From Sphingobacteriales bacterium 39-19 (lineage in GTDB: Bacteria > Bacteroidota > Bacteroidia > Chitinophagales > Chitinophagaceae), in assembly GCA_001898465.1 (NCBI GenBank), contig MKTX01000007.1, positions 310,001 to 374,000 of the forward strand: DNA of 64,000 bases. Reading direction: 5' to 3'. A program made the position numbers and the translations under genes. The notes beneath the pieces are model-generated. The model did not search any database, had not been told where the DNA came from, and saw nothing but the letters and a program-made list of their open reading frames with translations. Every line of letters starts with the position of its first letter. Within the stretch, counting starts at the first letter, position 1. Positions 33,911 to 43,334 of this stretch are shown here, piece after piece.

Positions 33911-35023
33911 TTAATTCACTTTTACATCCGATTCTTCTTCTACTATGATTTGTGCTTTGCCTCTGAAAGTTTCAATTTTACCCGTAACACAAATATTTTT
34001 TTCTTTGTATAATACTTCGGGCGTTTGTGAGAAATTAGGGTAATTTTTTGCAAAAATGATTATCGTGAGTGGGTTATTGGGGAATTTTTCGCCCACTGTA
34101 ATTTGGGTAATGGCGGGCGTACTCCTGATATTGAATACATGGGCACAAATAGTAACTTTTTTCCCCATATTTTTTTCTACATCTTGAATGGGGATTCCAT
34201 TTTTGTATGTAAGAGCCAGCGAATCCAGGTTTCCTGCAGGAGCCGGAGTATAAAATAAACGATTTAAAATATTTGCCAATCTTAGCCCTGCCAATAATAA
34301 TTGCCGTTTTACAATAGTTGCACTTTTATCTAAATATTTTTGATCTAACATAAACCCCGGGAAATCATAAATGCCATCTAATAAAACCCTGTTTTCATTC
34401 AGCCAGGCTACATAATCAATATTCCCGTTTAATTCTTTAGAAAACGAACTGTCTTTTTCAAACAAGCTAAGGCAATCATTAATTGTAATTTTTTTTAATC
34501 GAATAATATCTTCATCCCAAAACCAATGCAGGTTATGTGTTTTTATAGAATCATATTGAACCGTTACTTTATTTCCACCCAGGTCATCATCATAAGCGGT
34601 ATGCAATGGCATGTGCAGGTCGCCCATTAAATGAAGTAAAACCAGCAGATCGAATTTTACCTGTTCGTCGCAAAAGAGTTTTTTATGACTTAGCTCATTG
34701 TAAGAATTGATTAGCCTGTTGATGATATTATATTGATCACTGGGTTGGTAGCTGGTGCCTTTTGGAAAATCTACATAATGCCAGGTGCGCATAAAATCAT
34801 AATCGGGGTTGCTTTTAATAATATCCATCCAATTGGCTGCAGTATCTACTGGCATATCTCCCAATACCGCTAAAACATTTTTTCTCACATCATCATTTAC
34901 AAATTTTAGAGCCAGGTTGGCTACAATAGCGTGCCCATCGGGGCCCCAGGCTTTTACTGAAGAATGGAAAAAGAAGGTTGAAAAAATGAGTAAAATTGAT
35001 AAGACGGCTTTCCTGATATTCAT
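33911..35023 (-). CDS. S1/P1-type nuclease with C-terminal OB-like domain, exported
   Basis: Protein of 370 residues. A signal peptide ending around FFFHSSVKA is followed by WGPDGHAIVANLALKFVND, the mature N-terminus of the zinc-dependent S1/P1 family. The zinc site is completed by GDLHMPLHTAYDDDLGGNKV and NLHWFWDEDII. These enzymes cut single-stranded nucleic acids and act outside the cytoplasm. Residues about 275-370 are an added domain: VGK-like start (MGKKVTICAHVFNI), PLTIIIFAKNYPNF and NICVTGKIETFRGKAQIIV. I recall this OB-fold from other nucleases. It would give binding to nucleic acid. Confidence 0.9.
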   Translation of the reverse strand: MNIRKAVLSILLIFSTFFFHSSVKAWGPDGHAIVANLALKFVNDDVRKNVLAVLGDMPVDTAANWMDIIKSNPDYDFMRTWHYVDFPKGTSYQPSDQYNIINRLINSYNELSHKKLFCDEQVKFDLLVLLHLMGDLHMPLHTAYDDDLGGNKVTVQYDSIKTHNLHWFWDEDIIRLKKITINDCLSLFEKDSSFSKELNGNIDYVAWLNENRVLLDGIYDFPGFMLDQKYLDKSATIVKRQLLLAGLRLANILNRLFYTPAPAGNLDSLALTYKNGIPIQDVEKNMGKKVTICAHVFNIRSTPAITQITVGEKFPNNPLTIIIFAKNYPNFSQTPEVLYKEKNICVTGKIETFRGKAQIIVEEESDVKVN

Positions 35024-35382
35024 GATTTTAAATGATGGGTAAACGTAAATATACTTACTATTTAAATTATAATTGAGTTAAACCCTCTCATAGATTTTGT
35101 ATGGCTGTATTTTTATTTTGACGCTTGCATGGAAGCATTTGTAAAATATATAGGTAAATTGTTTTTTCATACATGTTATTTTGAAATAATATAAGAGATA
35201 TGATCTTATGGAAACTGTTAGCTCCTGCTAAAATACTCTTATAAGTCTTGAAAATAGTAGAGTTTAAGTGATCTCCCCTATATTTGGTAGGTTATGTATC
35301 CTGCAATAAAAAATGAAAAATGCTGTGTAAGAATAATAAAAAAACTTAGTAAGGGTAATCTTTCCTGTGGCATTGAAATCAT
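35024..35382. other. Intergenic region, no gene recognised
   Basis: About 360 bases between the divergent start of the S1/P1 nuclease and the terminator of the M49-like gene. AT-rich. No plausible short gene, RNA fold or promoter pair stands out; an open frame beginning at 35294 overlaps the terminator and the M49-like gene and looks non-coding. Confidence 0.6.
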
Positions 35383-35411
35383 AAAAAAATCCCCGCTTGT
35401 GCGGGGATTTC
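35383..35411 (-). terminator. Rho-independent terminator of the M49-like gene
   Basis: On the minus strand the arms AATCCCCGC/GCGGGGATT, with a 4-nt loop, are followed by a run of T. It lies 19 nt after the stop of the M49-like gene. Confidence 0.85.
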
Positions 35412-35427
35412 AATACTATAAAAAAAA

Positions 35428-37092
35428 TTACAGCCCGAGGGTTTTTACACCCTGGTCGAAAATAATATCAACGGGAATTCCTTTTTGCTGTAACCTGTTT
35501 AAATCAGCTTTTAAGGCTGGTTGTACCATCGCTTTTTCTTTTTGTAATTTTTCTACTGCTTCTTTATCTCCATTACCTTGTAATGTGAGAATGAGTTGAG
35601 TGAGTTCGTTCATGGCCGTTTTAAACTTATCATAGTTCACTTTGTAATGTCCATTGGCAGTTTTTTCAAAAGCTCCTTTTTCCTGGAAAAAATTAAATGC
35701 CAGCATATTGGCTTTACCATGTGCTTCGCCAGCGCCAAAACGTACAGAACGGAGAATACTGGCCATAAAAGTGGTATAATAATTTTCAATATCTCCTTTT
35801 AGTTCTCCTTTTTCTACCAGTTTTGTTACCATATATAACCCCAGGATATCTGCTTTTGCTTCTTCAAGCCAGGAGCCTTGCTCCTGTAAAGCTGCTCTTA
35901 CAGTTCCTTTACCATTGATGGTATTTTTAATGCCCAGGCCATGAGCTACTTCATGAAACATCACATTGGCAAAAAATGCATCAAACTGCACCCGGTTAAG
36001 CTGAGATGGATCTATTAATTCATCGGCAATAGGAATTAAGATTTTATCGAATTTGGCCTGCATGGCATTTTTTAATTGTAACCTGCGGGTGCCTTTTGTT
36101 TTTTGTAACTCTTCGTCATTAGGAAGATTTACTGCAATTGTTTTCCCGGCGCTATTGCACTGGCCGGCATAATAAACTACATCATACGCATTCAGGTCTG
36201 AGGAAGTGCCCGGTTTTTCTGTTTTATAGGTAGCATCCACGGGTATGCCTTTCTGAAGTTCCGGTAACATGGCTACGTACTTGGCCAGTTTAGCGCTCCA
36301 GTCTTTATCTTTTATTAATACATATCCTTCATAAGCATTCCTGAAATTATACAGGCCATCTTCATAATTTTCTATAGCTCCTATAATGATATCAATATGA
36401 TTGTCTTTCATATCCAGCCAGGCGGCATCACTTGGATTGTAATTATCGGTAACCAGTGCTTCGGCACGCATGTTTAAATATTTATTTAATGCCGGGTCAG
36501 ATGCAAGCAGGGCCGCTTGTTTCAGTAATGCAGATGCCTTTTGTAGTTGTACTTTGTATGCTTCATGGTAAGGAATGCTGTAAAGTTTTCCAGTACTATT
36601 TCTCCGGATGAGTGAGTATTGGCCGTGTTTGTCGGCTACATTGCTTTGGTCCAGCTCAGCTTTCGTCATATTTACCGGGTAAAAAGCGGCACCTGCCGGT
36701 TTGGGGCCTACACCCGCTACAAAGGGCGTGTCATTATTTAATTTATCCCAGGGTCCATAATTGATGCGGATGAATGCCTTTGTTTTTTCATCTTTTACGG
36801 CATTGAGCAAGCTGTCTTTTTGCGGGCCATAACATTGCATCCAATACAAATCATTCATCAAATCTGCTGCACTTATCAGCAAGGGTAACATGCGCCTTTC
36901 ACTGTCAGAAAGTTTTGAAAGATCAGCTGTAAGTTTTACAATAGCATAAGAAGCCAGGTGTGTTGCAGCATAAGATGTGGTAGAGTCCATAATTACAGTA
37001 TCTGTTAGTTTTTTATCATCTTTATTATTATTACAGGAAACTACCAGCAAGATCAATAACCCGGCTGGCAGGAGGAGGTAATTTTTTTTCAT
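35428..37092 (-). CDS. M49-like (dipeptidyl peptidase III-related) lipoprotein peptidase
   Basis: Protein of 554 residues. The signal ends at LILLVVSCNNN (Cys 20), so it is probably a lipoprotein. The zinc motif is HEVAH (380-384) with the second Glu in WLEEAKAD (408-415). Classic dipeptidyl peptidase III uses H-E-L-L-G-H; the shorter H-E-x-x-H form seen here resembles the DPP3-like domain of plant Nudix hydrolase 3. GTRRLQLKNAMQAKFDKIL precedes the site. I choose the ATG at 37092 directly before the signal; an open frame extends 53 codons further upstream, overlapping the divergent UbiD start, and is not family-like. A terminator follows. Confidence 0.85.
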   Translation of the reverse strand: MKKNYLLLPAGLLILLVVSCNNNKDDKKLTDTVIMDSTTSYAATHLASYAIVKLTADLSKLSDSERRMLPLLISAADLMNDLYWMQCYGPQKDSLLNAVKDEKTKAFIRINYGPWDKLNNDTPFVAGVGPKPAGAAFYPVNMTKAELDQSNVADKHGQYSLIRRNSTGKLYSIPYHEAYKVQLQKASALLKQAALLASDPALNKYLNMRAEALVTDNYNPSDAAWLDMKDNHIDIIIGAIENYEDGLYNFRNAYEGYVLIKDKDWSAKLAKYVAMLPELQKGIPVDATYKTEKPGTSSDLNAYDVVYYAGQCNSAGKTIAVNLPNDEELQKTKGTRRLQLKNAMQAKFDKILIPIADELIDPSQLNRVQFDAFFANVMFHEVAHGLGIKNTINGKGTVRAALQEQGSWLEEAKADILGLYMVTKLVEKGELKGDIENYYTTFMASILRSVRFGAGEAHGKANMLAFNFFQEKGAFEKTANGHYKVNYDKFKTAMNELTQLILTLQGNGDKEAVEKLQKEKAMVQPALKADLNRLQQKGIPVDIIFDQGVKTLGL

Positions 37093-37235
37093 TGTAAAAA
37101 ATGATTTATAAGTGTTATACTTTTTTTTTGATGAGTGAATATACAAATTAAACAGCTTTTGTACTTTACTGCATGATGAATGGTAAAAGGAATTACAAGC
37201 ATAAGTTTTGGTATTTTTGTAAGAATATTTTATAC

Positions 37236-39077
37236 ATGGCATACCGATCATTAGAAGATTGTTTACTGGACTTAGAAAAAACCGGCAGGCTTATGAGGGT
37301 GAAAGAGCAAGTAGACCCTAATTTACAAATGGCTGCCATTCATCTAAGGGTTTATGAAGCCGGGGGGCCTGCTTTGTTGTTTGAAAATGTAAAGGGAAGC
37401 AATTTTAGGGCAGCATCAAATATTTTCGGTAGTATCGAAAGGAGTGAATATATATTCAGGAATAGTTTCCAGGCCGTACAGCAACTGGTCTCTCTTAAAA
37501 ATAATCCACTCGAAATACTTAAGCATCCTTTAAAAAATGCAAAGGCTGTTGGCGCTTTATTACATGCTTTACCTATAAAGAACCCGTTACAGAAACCCGT
37601 ATTATTCCGGGAAATTAATATTAGCAATATTCCATTAATTAAACATTGGCCCAAGGATGGAGGCGCTTTTGTTACCCTGCCGCAAGTATATACTGAAGAT
37701 ATAGAGAAACCCGGTATTATGAATTCAAACCTGGGCATGTACCGTATTCAATTAAACGGAAATGATTATGAACAGGATAAGGAAATAGGTTTGCATTATC
37801 AAATTCACCGGGGCATAGGAGTACACCAGGCAAAAGCCAATAAGCAAGGGAAACCCTTACCCGTAAGTGTATTTATCGGTGGCCCCCCGGCACATAGCGT
37901 GGCTGCTGTTATGCCTTTGCCCGAAGGTATGAGTGAGCTTACCTTTGCAGGGGCTTTGGCAGGGCGACGTTTCAGGTATTGCTACCGGGATGGTTATTGC
38001 ATAAGTACCGATGCTGACTTCGTCATTACGGGTTGGGTAATGCCGGGTGAAAATAAACCCGAAGGCCCATTTGGAGATCATTTGGGATATTATAGTTTAA
38101 CCCACTTGTTCCCGGTAATGAAAGTACACAAAATATATGCCCGTAAAAATGCGATTTGGCCCTTTACCGTAGTGGGCAGGCCCCCGCAGGAAGATACTGC
38201 TTTTGGGGAATTGATTCACAGGCTTGCCGGGAAAGCTTTGCCGGTAGAAATACCGGGATTAAAACAAGTGAATGCAGTAGATGCGGCCGGTGTGCATCCT
38301 TTATTACTCGCCATTGGCAGCGAAAGATATACTCCTTTTACTGACACAAGGCAGCCCGCCGAAATATTAACCATAGCCAATCATATACTGGGTAAAGGAC
38401 AGCTAAGCCTGGCGAAATTTTTATTTATTACGGCAGATGAAAGTGGCCGCCTGGATTGTAATGATATACCTGCTTATTTTACTTATGTACTTGAACGATT
38501 GCAAAAAGAAAGAGACATTCATTTTTATACCCACACCAGTATCGATACCCTGGACTATTCCGGTACTGACTTAAATAAGGGAAGTAAAGTGGTAATAGCT
38601 GCTTACGGAGCTAAAAAATATAATTTAACGAATACTATCCCGGCTGCTATCAGCCAGAATAATTTAATTAAGAAGTGCCGTATGGTAATGCCGGGCATTG
38701 CTGTAATAGAAACAAATAATTTTAGTAATTATATACAGGTAGCTTCAGAAATGGATGTTTTTACAAAAAGTTTAGAACTGTATTTAGATGAGCTAGAAGG
38801 CTTACCTCTATTGATTTTGGCTGATGATGCCAATTTTGTTGCCGAAAAATTAAATAACTTTTTATGGGTGAGTTTTACCCGTTGTAACCCTGCTTATGAT
38901 ATGTATGGAGTGGCTGATTTTGTAGCCTATAAACATTGGGGATGCAAAGGGCCGCTTATTATTGATGCACGTATAAAACCGCATCATGCACCCCCTTTAC
39001 TAAAAGACGCAGCCATAGAAAAAAGTATTGACCCCATTTTTGAAAAGGGAGGTAGCTTATATGGCGTTTTAAAATAA
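37236..39077 (+). CDS. UbiD family decarboxylase
   Basis: Protein of 613 residues. UbiD enzymes use prenylated FMN to decarboxylate aromatic acids; in Bacteroidota one copy is believed to act in menaquinone synthesis. It opens with SLEDCLLDLEKTGRLMRVKE, then PALLFENVKGS, VFIGGPPAHSVAAVMPLPEG and EGPFGDHLGYYS (conserved Glu/Asp of the prFMN site, E-x-P-x-G). UbiX, which makes the cofactor, is not in the window. The ATG at 37236 fits the family N-terminus; the open frame before it is not conserved-looking. Confidence 0.93.
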   Translation: MAYRSLEDCLLDLEKTGRLMRVKEQVDPNLQMAAIHLRVYEAGGPALLFENVKGSNFRAASNIFGSIERSEYIFRNSFQAVQQLVSLKNNPLEILKHPLKNAKAVGALLHALPIKNPLQKPVLFREINISNIPLIKHWPKDGGAFVTLPQVYTEDIEKPGIMNSNLGMYRIQLNGNDYEQDKEIGLHYQIHRGIGVHQAKANKQGKPLPVSVFIGGPPAHSVAAVMPLPEGMSELTFAGALAGRRFRYCYRDGYCISTDADFVITGWVMPGENKPEGPFGDHLGYYSLTHLFPVMKVHKIYARKNAIWPFTVVGRPPQEDTAFGELIHRLAGKALPVEIPGLKQVNAVDAAGVHPLLLAIGSERYTPFTDTRQPAEILTIANHILGKGQLSLAKFLFITADESGRLDCNDIPAYFTYVLERLQKERDIHFYTHTSIDTLDYSGTDLNKGSKVVIAAYGAKKYNLTNTIPAAISQNNLIKKCRMVMPGIAVIETNNFSNYIQVASEMDVFTKSLELYLDELEGLPLLILADDANFVAEKLNNFLWVSFTRCNPAYDMYGVADFVAYKHWGCKGPLIIDARIKPHHAPPLLKDAAIEKSIDPIFEKGGSLYGVLK

Positions 39078-39116
39078 TTTTATTACTATCATGGCGCTCC
39101 CTGTTTAATCATTATT

Positions 39117-39818
39117 ATGAATAGGAATTATTTTATCGTTGCAATTATATTATTAATAAGTTGTGGTACGGCAAAAAGCAAGAAAGATGTACCAGGCATT
39201 GAGAACAAGATCTCCCCACATGTTGATATTTATTACGACATGACCTTGCGTGGCTTATATTATGCCGACCAGGAAAAATGGAAAGTTTTGGCCTGCGATT
39301 CCTTAACGCCCTTTCCGGTAAAAGATTATACCGGGAAAATGGATGCGAAATATAAAACCATGGTGAGTGAATTTTCTTACGGTATAGAACCCGTTTATAT
39401 TCGTGTGAATGGCACTTTGACCATAAAAAATACGGATACCTTATTTACCATTAAAGAAATAGATAGTGTACAACAGGTAAATTTTAATACACACTGCTTG
39501 CCTTTTACCTTCATTGCACTGGGAAATGAACCTTTCTGGAATTTACAAATTATTCCCTTGATGCATAAAATAATCTTTAAGAGCCCGTCTGAAACAAAGG
39601 AATTTGCATACCGGGGTTCAACCCGTGAAGGGGATAAAACCATGTATGAATCTTTAGCCGCATCCGGGGAGCGGCTTACGATCATCATTCAAAAACAAAA
39701 TTGTGGCGATGGTATGAGTAACCGGCAGTATCATTATAGTGCGCAAATAAACCTGGGCAATAAAACCTTTATGGGATGTGCCATTAAGAAGGGAGACCGT
39801 TTTTCTGATGCCCCTTAA
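39117..39818 (+). CDS. COG3650-like lipoprotein
   Basis: Protein of 233 residues. Short signal with lipobox LLISCG (Cys about 16). The C-terminal half has ALGNEPFWNLQI, FAYRGSTREGDKTMYESLA and CGDGMSNRQYHYSAQINLG followed by FMGCA, the pattern of COG3650 proteins (W-x-x-x-I ... C-x-D-G-M-S-D-x-x-Y-P ... G-C-A). Such domains are predicted heat-shock HslJ-like or MliC-like envelope domains. Function is unknown. Downstream of the UbiD gene by 39 nt on the same strand. Confidence 0.8.
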   Translation: MNRNYFIVAIILLISCGTAKSKKDVPGIENKISPHVDIYYDMTLRGLYYADQEKWKVLACDSLTPFPVKDYTGKMDAKYKTMVSEFSYGIEPVYIRVNGTLTIKNTDTLFTIKEIDSVQQVNFNTHCLPFTFIALGNEPFWNLQIIPLMHKIIFKSPSETKEFAYRGSTREGDKTMYESLAASGERLTIIIQKQNCGDGMSNRQYHYSAQINLGNKTFMGCAIKKGDRFSDAP

Positions 39819-39903
39819 ACCGAAACCTTTAAAAATATATGTTATTATGTATGGTATAAGTGTTTTAAATTCTCCTGCTATTCAGTATTCGGGCTTTCTT
39901 AAT

Positions 39904-39911
39904 TAACTTTG
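39904..39911 (+). promoter_or_regulatory. Candidate -7 promoter element before rimO
   Basis: TAACTTTG matches TAnnTTTG, 9 nt before the rimO ATG, which would give a very short leader. A TTTG at the expected -33 position is not seen. Confidence 0.45.
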
Positions 39912-39920
39912 CGCCTTATT

Positions 39921-41231
39921 ATGAAATCAAAAAGCCTAAAAAAAGACAAGGTAAATATCATTACCCTGGGTTGCAGTAAAAATATGGTTGACAGTGAAGT
40001 GCTTAGTGGGCAGTTACAGGCTAATGATATAGATACTGTTCATGAAAACACCAAACCTGATCATAATATTGTAATAATAAATACTTGCGGCTTTATTGAA
40101 AAAGCAAAAGAAGAAAGTATCCATACGATCCTGCAAAACGTAGAACTTAAAAAGCGGGGAAAAATTGATAAAGTGTATGTTACCGGTTGTTTAAGTGAGC
40201 GCTACCGGCAAAACCTGGAAACTGAAATCCCCGAAGTAGATGCTTTTTTTGGTACGATGGAACTTCCGCTTATATTAAAAAGATTTAATGCAGATCTCAA
40301 AACCGAGCTTTTAGGCGAACGTCTTCTTAGCACTCCACAGCATTATGCATATTTAAAAATCAGTGAAGGTTGCAACCGTACTTGTTCGTTTTGTGCCATA
40401 CCGCTCATGCGGGGCAAGCATGTAAGCCGCAGTATTGAGAGCCTGGTAGATGAAGCCAGGCGGCTGGTATCACAAGGCGTAAAAGAGATTATGCTCATTG
40501 CACAGGAACTTACTTATTACGGGCTTGATATTTATAAAAAAAGAGAACTCCCCAAATTATTGCATGCTCTTGCTGATATTAAAGGACTGGAGTGGATTCG
40601 CCTGCATTATGCATACCCTTCAAAATTCCCGCTCGAAATTATTGATGCCATGAAGGCAAGAGAAAATATTTGCAACTATTTAGATATGCCCTTGCAACAT
40701 GCTGCAGACAATATGCTCAAAAGCATGAAGCGACAAATAACCCGGGCCGAAATGGAAGACCTGGTGGGTGAAATCAGGAACCGCATTCCCGGTATTTGTA
40801 TCCGCACAACTTTGATAGCGGGTTTCCCCGGTGAAACAAGAGATGATGTGGAGGAACTAAAACAATTTTTACAAAAAATGCGCTTCGACAGGGTAGGTAT
40901 TTTTACATACAGCCACGAAGAAGATACCAGCGCTTACCATTTAAAAGATAATATCCCCGCTACAGAAAAAGAAGCCCGGGCGCAGGAAATAATGGAAATA
41001 CAACAAGAAATTTCCTTAGAAAAAAATGAAGAAAAACAGGGTAAAATATTTAAAGTTATGGTTGATAAAAAAGAAGCCGGCCGATACCTTGGCCGTACTG
41101 AATTTGATAGTGTGGAAGTAGATAATGAAGTAATTATAAACAGCCGTAAAAAATTACAGCCCGGTGAATTTGTAAATGTTAAAATAACCAAAGCATACGA
41201 TTACGATATTGAAGGAGAAGTAGTAATATAG
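39921..41231 (+). CDS. rimO: Ribosomal protein S12 methylthiotransferase RimO
   Basis: Protein of 436 residues. It adds a methylthio group to Asp88 of ribosomal protein S12. The N-terminal part has NIITLGCSKNMVDSE and NTCGFIEKAKEESI, supplying auxiliary cluster cysteines; the radical SAM motif is GCNRTCSFCAIPLMRGKHVSR; the middle has LIAGFPGETRDDVEEL and DRVGIFTYSHEEDTSAY, which distinguish RimO from MiaB; a TRAM domain closes. An in-frame start four codons upstream is possible. Followed by bshC after 20 nt. Confidence 0.96.
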   Translation: MKSKSLKKDKVNIITLGCSKNMVDSEVLSGQLQANDIDTVHENTKPDHNIVIINTCGFIEKAKEESIHTILQNVELKKRGKIDKVYVTGCLSERYRQNLETEIPEVDAFFGTMELPLILKRFNADLKTELLGERLLSTPQHYAYLKISEGCNRTCSFCAIPLMRGKHVSRSIESLVDEARRLVSQGVKEIMLIAQELTYYGLDIYKKRELPKLLHALADIKGLEWIRLHYAYPSKFPLEIIDAMKARENICNYLDMPLQHAADNMLKSMKRQITRAEMEDLVGEIRNRIPGICIRTTLIAGFPGETRDDVEELKQFLQKMRFDRVGIFTYSHEEDTSAYHLKDNIPATEKEARAQEIMEIQQEISLEKNEEKQGKIFKVMVDKKEAGRYLGRTEFDSVEVDNEVIINSRKKLQPGEFVNVKITKAYDYDIEGEVVI

Positions 41232-41251
41232 TTCGGATAAAACAAAGCTGC

Positions 41252-42853
41252 ATGCCATTTTCTGCAACATATATACCATACCAGCAAACCCAAAGTTTTG
41301 GAAGTATCGCACTCGATTATATCAGTGGTGCAAGTAGTTTAAAACCCTTTTACCAGCAACCCCCTACCATCGAAGGGATCCGGCAAACGATGATAAAAAA
41401 AGCAGCTCAGTTTGCCGGCCGGGAATTATTGGTAAATGAATTAAAATTGCGCTATCAATCATTAGCACCGCATGATGCTGTAAACAACAATATAGAATTA
41501 TTGCTCAAAGCAAATTGTTTTACCGTATGTACGGCTCATCAACCCAATATTTTTACAGGGCATCTCTATTTTATATATAAAATTCTGCACAGCATTAAGC
41601 TTTGCCATGAACTTAAAAAATCTTTTGCAGAGAATCATTTTGTACCCGTATATTTTATGGGAAGTGAAGATGCAGACCTGCAGGAACTTGGTGAAATAAT
41701 GGTAGGCGGTAAAAAATATAACTGGCAAACGGATCAAAAAGGGGCCGTAGGGCGAATGTACATTGATAAACCTTTTATACAACTTATCGATGAACTGGAA
41801 AGGCAATTGGGAGTAGAACCATTTGGTAATGAAATTATACAAAGCGTTAGGGATTGCTATACCCCGGGAAAAACTATTGAAGAAGCTACATTTCAGTTTG
41901 TTCATAACCTGTTTGCTGAGTATGGCCTGGTGATATTGCTGCCCGATTCAAATGTATTTAAAAATGCATTTTTACCGGTGATGGAACGGGAACTGGTAAA
42001 CTCTTTTTCTGAACCTTTAGTACAAAAAACAATACAGGCAATGCCTGTAAATTATAAGGTACAAGTTTCGGGAAGGCCCATTAATTTATTTTATTTAAAA
42101 GATGGATTAAGAGAAAGAATTGAGAAAAAAGGAGATCAATATCATATTGCAAACACATCGTTACAATTCAGCCGGGATCAAATACTGGCTGAACTTAGAG
42201 AATACCCGGGGCGGTTTAGCCCGAATGTAATATTGAGGCCCTTATTACAGGAAGCCCTGCTACCTAATATAGTTTTTGTAGGGGGTGGTGCAGAAATTGC
42301 TTACTGGCTTGAGTTGAAACCCGTGTTTGAAGCTGCTGCCATTCCTTACCCGGTATTGCTCTTGCGCAATTCATTTGCTATTGTACCTCAAAAGACCGCA
42401 AAAAAAATTACTGATCTTGAAATGGAACCCGCCGAATTTTTTAAACCTGAACTGCAAATTATAAATGACCTGGTGCAAAAGCGCTCCACGAAACAGTTGA
42501 GTTTATCAAATGAAAAATTAGCACTTATAAAAAATTATGATTCTATTCGTAAGATTGCGGCTGATATAGATCAAAGTTTAGACCGGCATGTGTGGGCATT
42601 GCAATCAACTGCGATTAATAGAATTTCTTTATTAGAAAAGAAAATGCTAAAAGCAGAAAAGAAAAAATTTGAAGCTGAAAAGAGGCAGGTATCAAAAATT
42701 AAAGAATCCTTTTTCCCCGCTGGTATTTTGCAGGAAAGGGTAGAAAATATACTGCCATATTATAGCCATTTCGGGAAACCCATCATGGATGCGCTTTACC
42801 TGGCATCTACAGGATTACAACAACAATTCTGCATACTTACCCAAACAGATTAA
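41252..42853 (+). CDS. bshC: Bacillithiol biosynthesis cysteine-adding enzyme BshC
   Basis: Protein of 533 residues. BshC joins cysteine to glucosaminyl-malate in bacillithiol synthesis, the main low-molecular-weight thiol of many Firmicutes and Bacteroidota. Family features are TAHQPNIFTGHLYFIYKI near the N-terminus, VYFMGSEDADLQELG, RPLLQEALLPNIVFVGGGAE with YWLELKPVFE, and a coiled region about 440-490 with many Lys and Glu. BshA and BshB are not in the window. In a probable operon with rimO, ruvX and perhaps def. Confidence 0.95.
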   Translation: MPFSATYIPYQQTQSFGSIALDYISGASSLKPFYQQPPTIEGIRQTMIKKAAQFAGRELLVNELKLRYQSLAPHDAVNNNIELLLKANCFTVCTAHQPNIFTGHLYFIYKILHSIKLCHELKKSFAENHFVPVYFMGSEDADLQELGEIMVGGKKYNWQTDQKGAVGRMYIDKPFIQLIDELERQLGVEPFGNEIIQSVRDCYTPGKTIEEATFQFVHNLFAEYGLVILLPDSNVFKNAFLPVMERELVNSFSEPLVQKTIQAMPVNYKVQVSGRPINLFYLKDGLRERIEKKGDQYHIANTSLQFSRDQILAELREYPGRFSPNVILRPLLQEALLPNIVFVGGGAEIAYWLELKPVFEAAAIPYPVLLLRNSFAIVPQKTAKKITDLEMEPAEFFKPELQIINDLVQKRSTKQLSLSNEKLALIKNYDSIRKIAADIDQSLDRHVWALQSTAINRISLLEKKMLKAEKKKFEAEKRQVSKIKESFFPAGILQERVENILPYYSHFGKPIMDALYLASTGLQQQFCILTQTD

Positions 42854-42855
42854 TC

Positions 42856-43266
42856 ATGGCAAGAATCCTGGCAATTGATTATGGCGGAAAACGAACGGGC
42901 ATTGCCGTAACCGATCCTTTACAAATTATAGCTACAGGCCTCACCACCATTGAATCGAAAGCGCTGATCCCGTTTTTAAAAAATTATGTAACCGGAGAAG
43001 AAGTGTCGCTTATCATTATCGGGATGCCCAAAAACCTTGATGATAGTGACACACATGGAACCCCCTTAGTAAAAGCAGCTATTCAGAAAATAAAAAAATC
43101 ATTCCCGGGTATGGAAATTATAGAGGTAGATGAAAGATATACTTCTAAAATGGCAAAAGCCGCCATGATAGAAATGGGGATGAAAAAAAAGCAACGGCAA
43201 AATAAAAAATTAGTAGATGAAATTGCAGCCACTATTATGCTCCAGGAATTTATGCAAAACCGGTGA
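42856..43266 (+). CDS. ruvX: Putative pre-16S rRNA nuclease / Holliday junction resolvase-like YqgF (RuvX)
   Basis: Protein of 136 residues, RNase H-like fold. It shows ILAIDYGGKRTGIAVTDP at the N-terminus (catalytic Asp), LIIIGMPKNLD, and the final acidic block VDERYTSKMA and KLVDEIAATIMLQEFM. YqgF is required for 16S rRNA 5' maturation in E. coli. Its start is 2 nt after the bshC stop, so it is translated from the same mRNA. Confidence 0.95.
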   Translation: MARILAIDYGGKRTGIAVTDPLQIIATGLTTIESKALIPFLKNYVTGEEVSLIIIGMPKNLDDSDTHGTPLVKAAIQKIKKSFPGMEIIEVDERYTSKMAKAAMIEMGMKKKQRQNKKLVDEIAATIMLQEFMQNR

Positions 43267-43282
43267 TGCAAGAGTACTGTGC

Positions 43283-43313
43283 TTGTTGTTTTACACAGGT
43301 ATCAGTATCTTTG
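43283..43313 (+). promoter_or_regulatory. Promoter of def
   Basis: TTG at 43283-43285 and TATCTTTG at 43306-43313 with 20 nt between, matching the Bacteroidota pattern (-33 TTG form). The def start codon is at 43335. Confidence 0.65.
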
Positions 43314-43334
43314 TAATCTTAAAATAATGGTAAA

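Noticed and set aside
35294..35599. Plus-strand frame of 101 residues
   Set aside because: It overlaps the terminator and the end of the M49-like gene and has no conserved-looking content.
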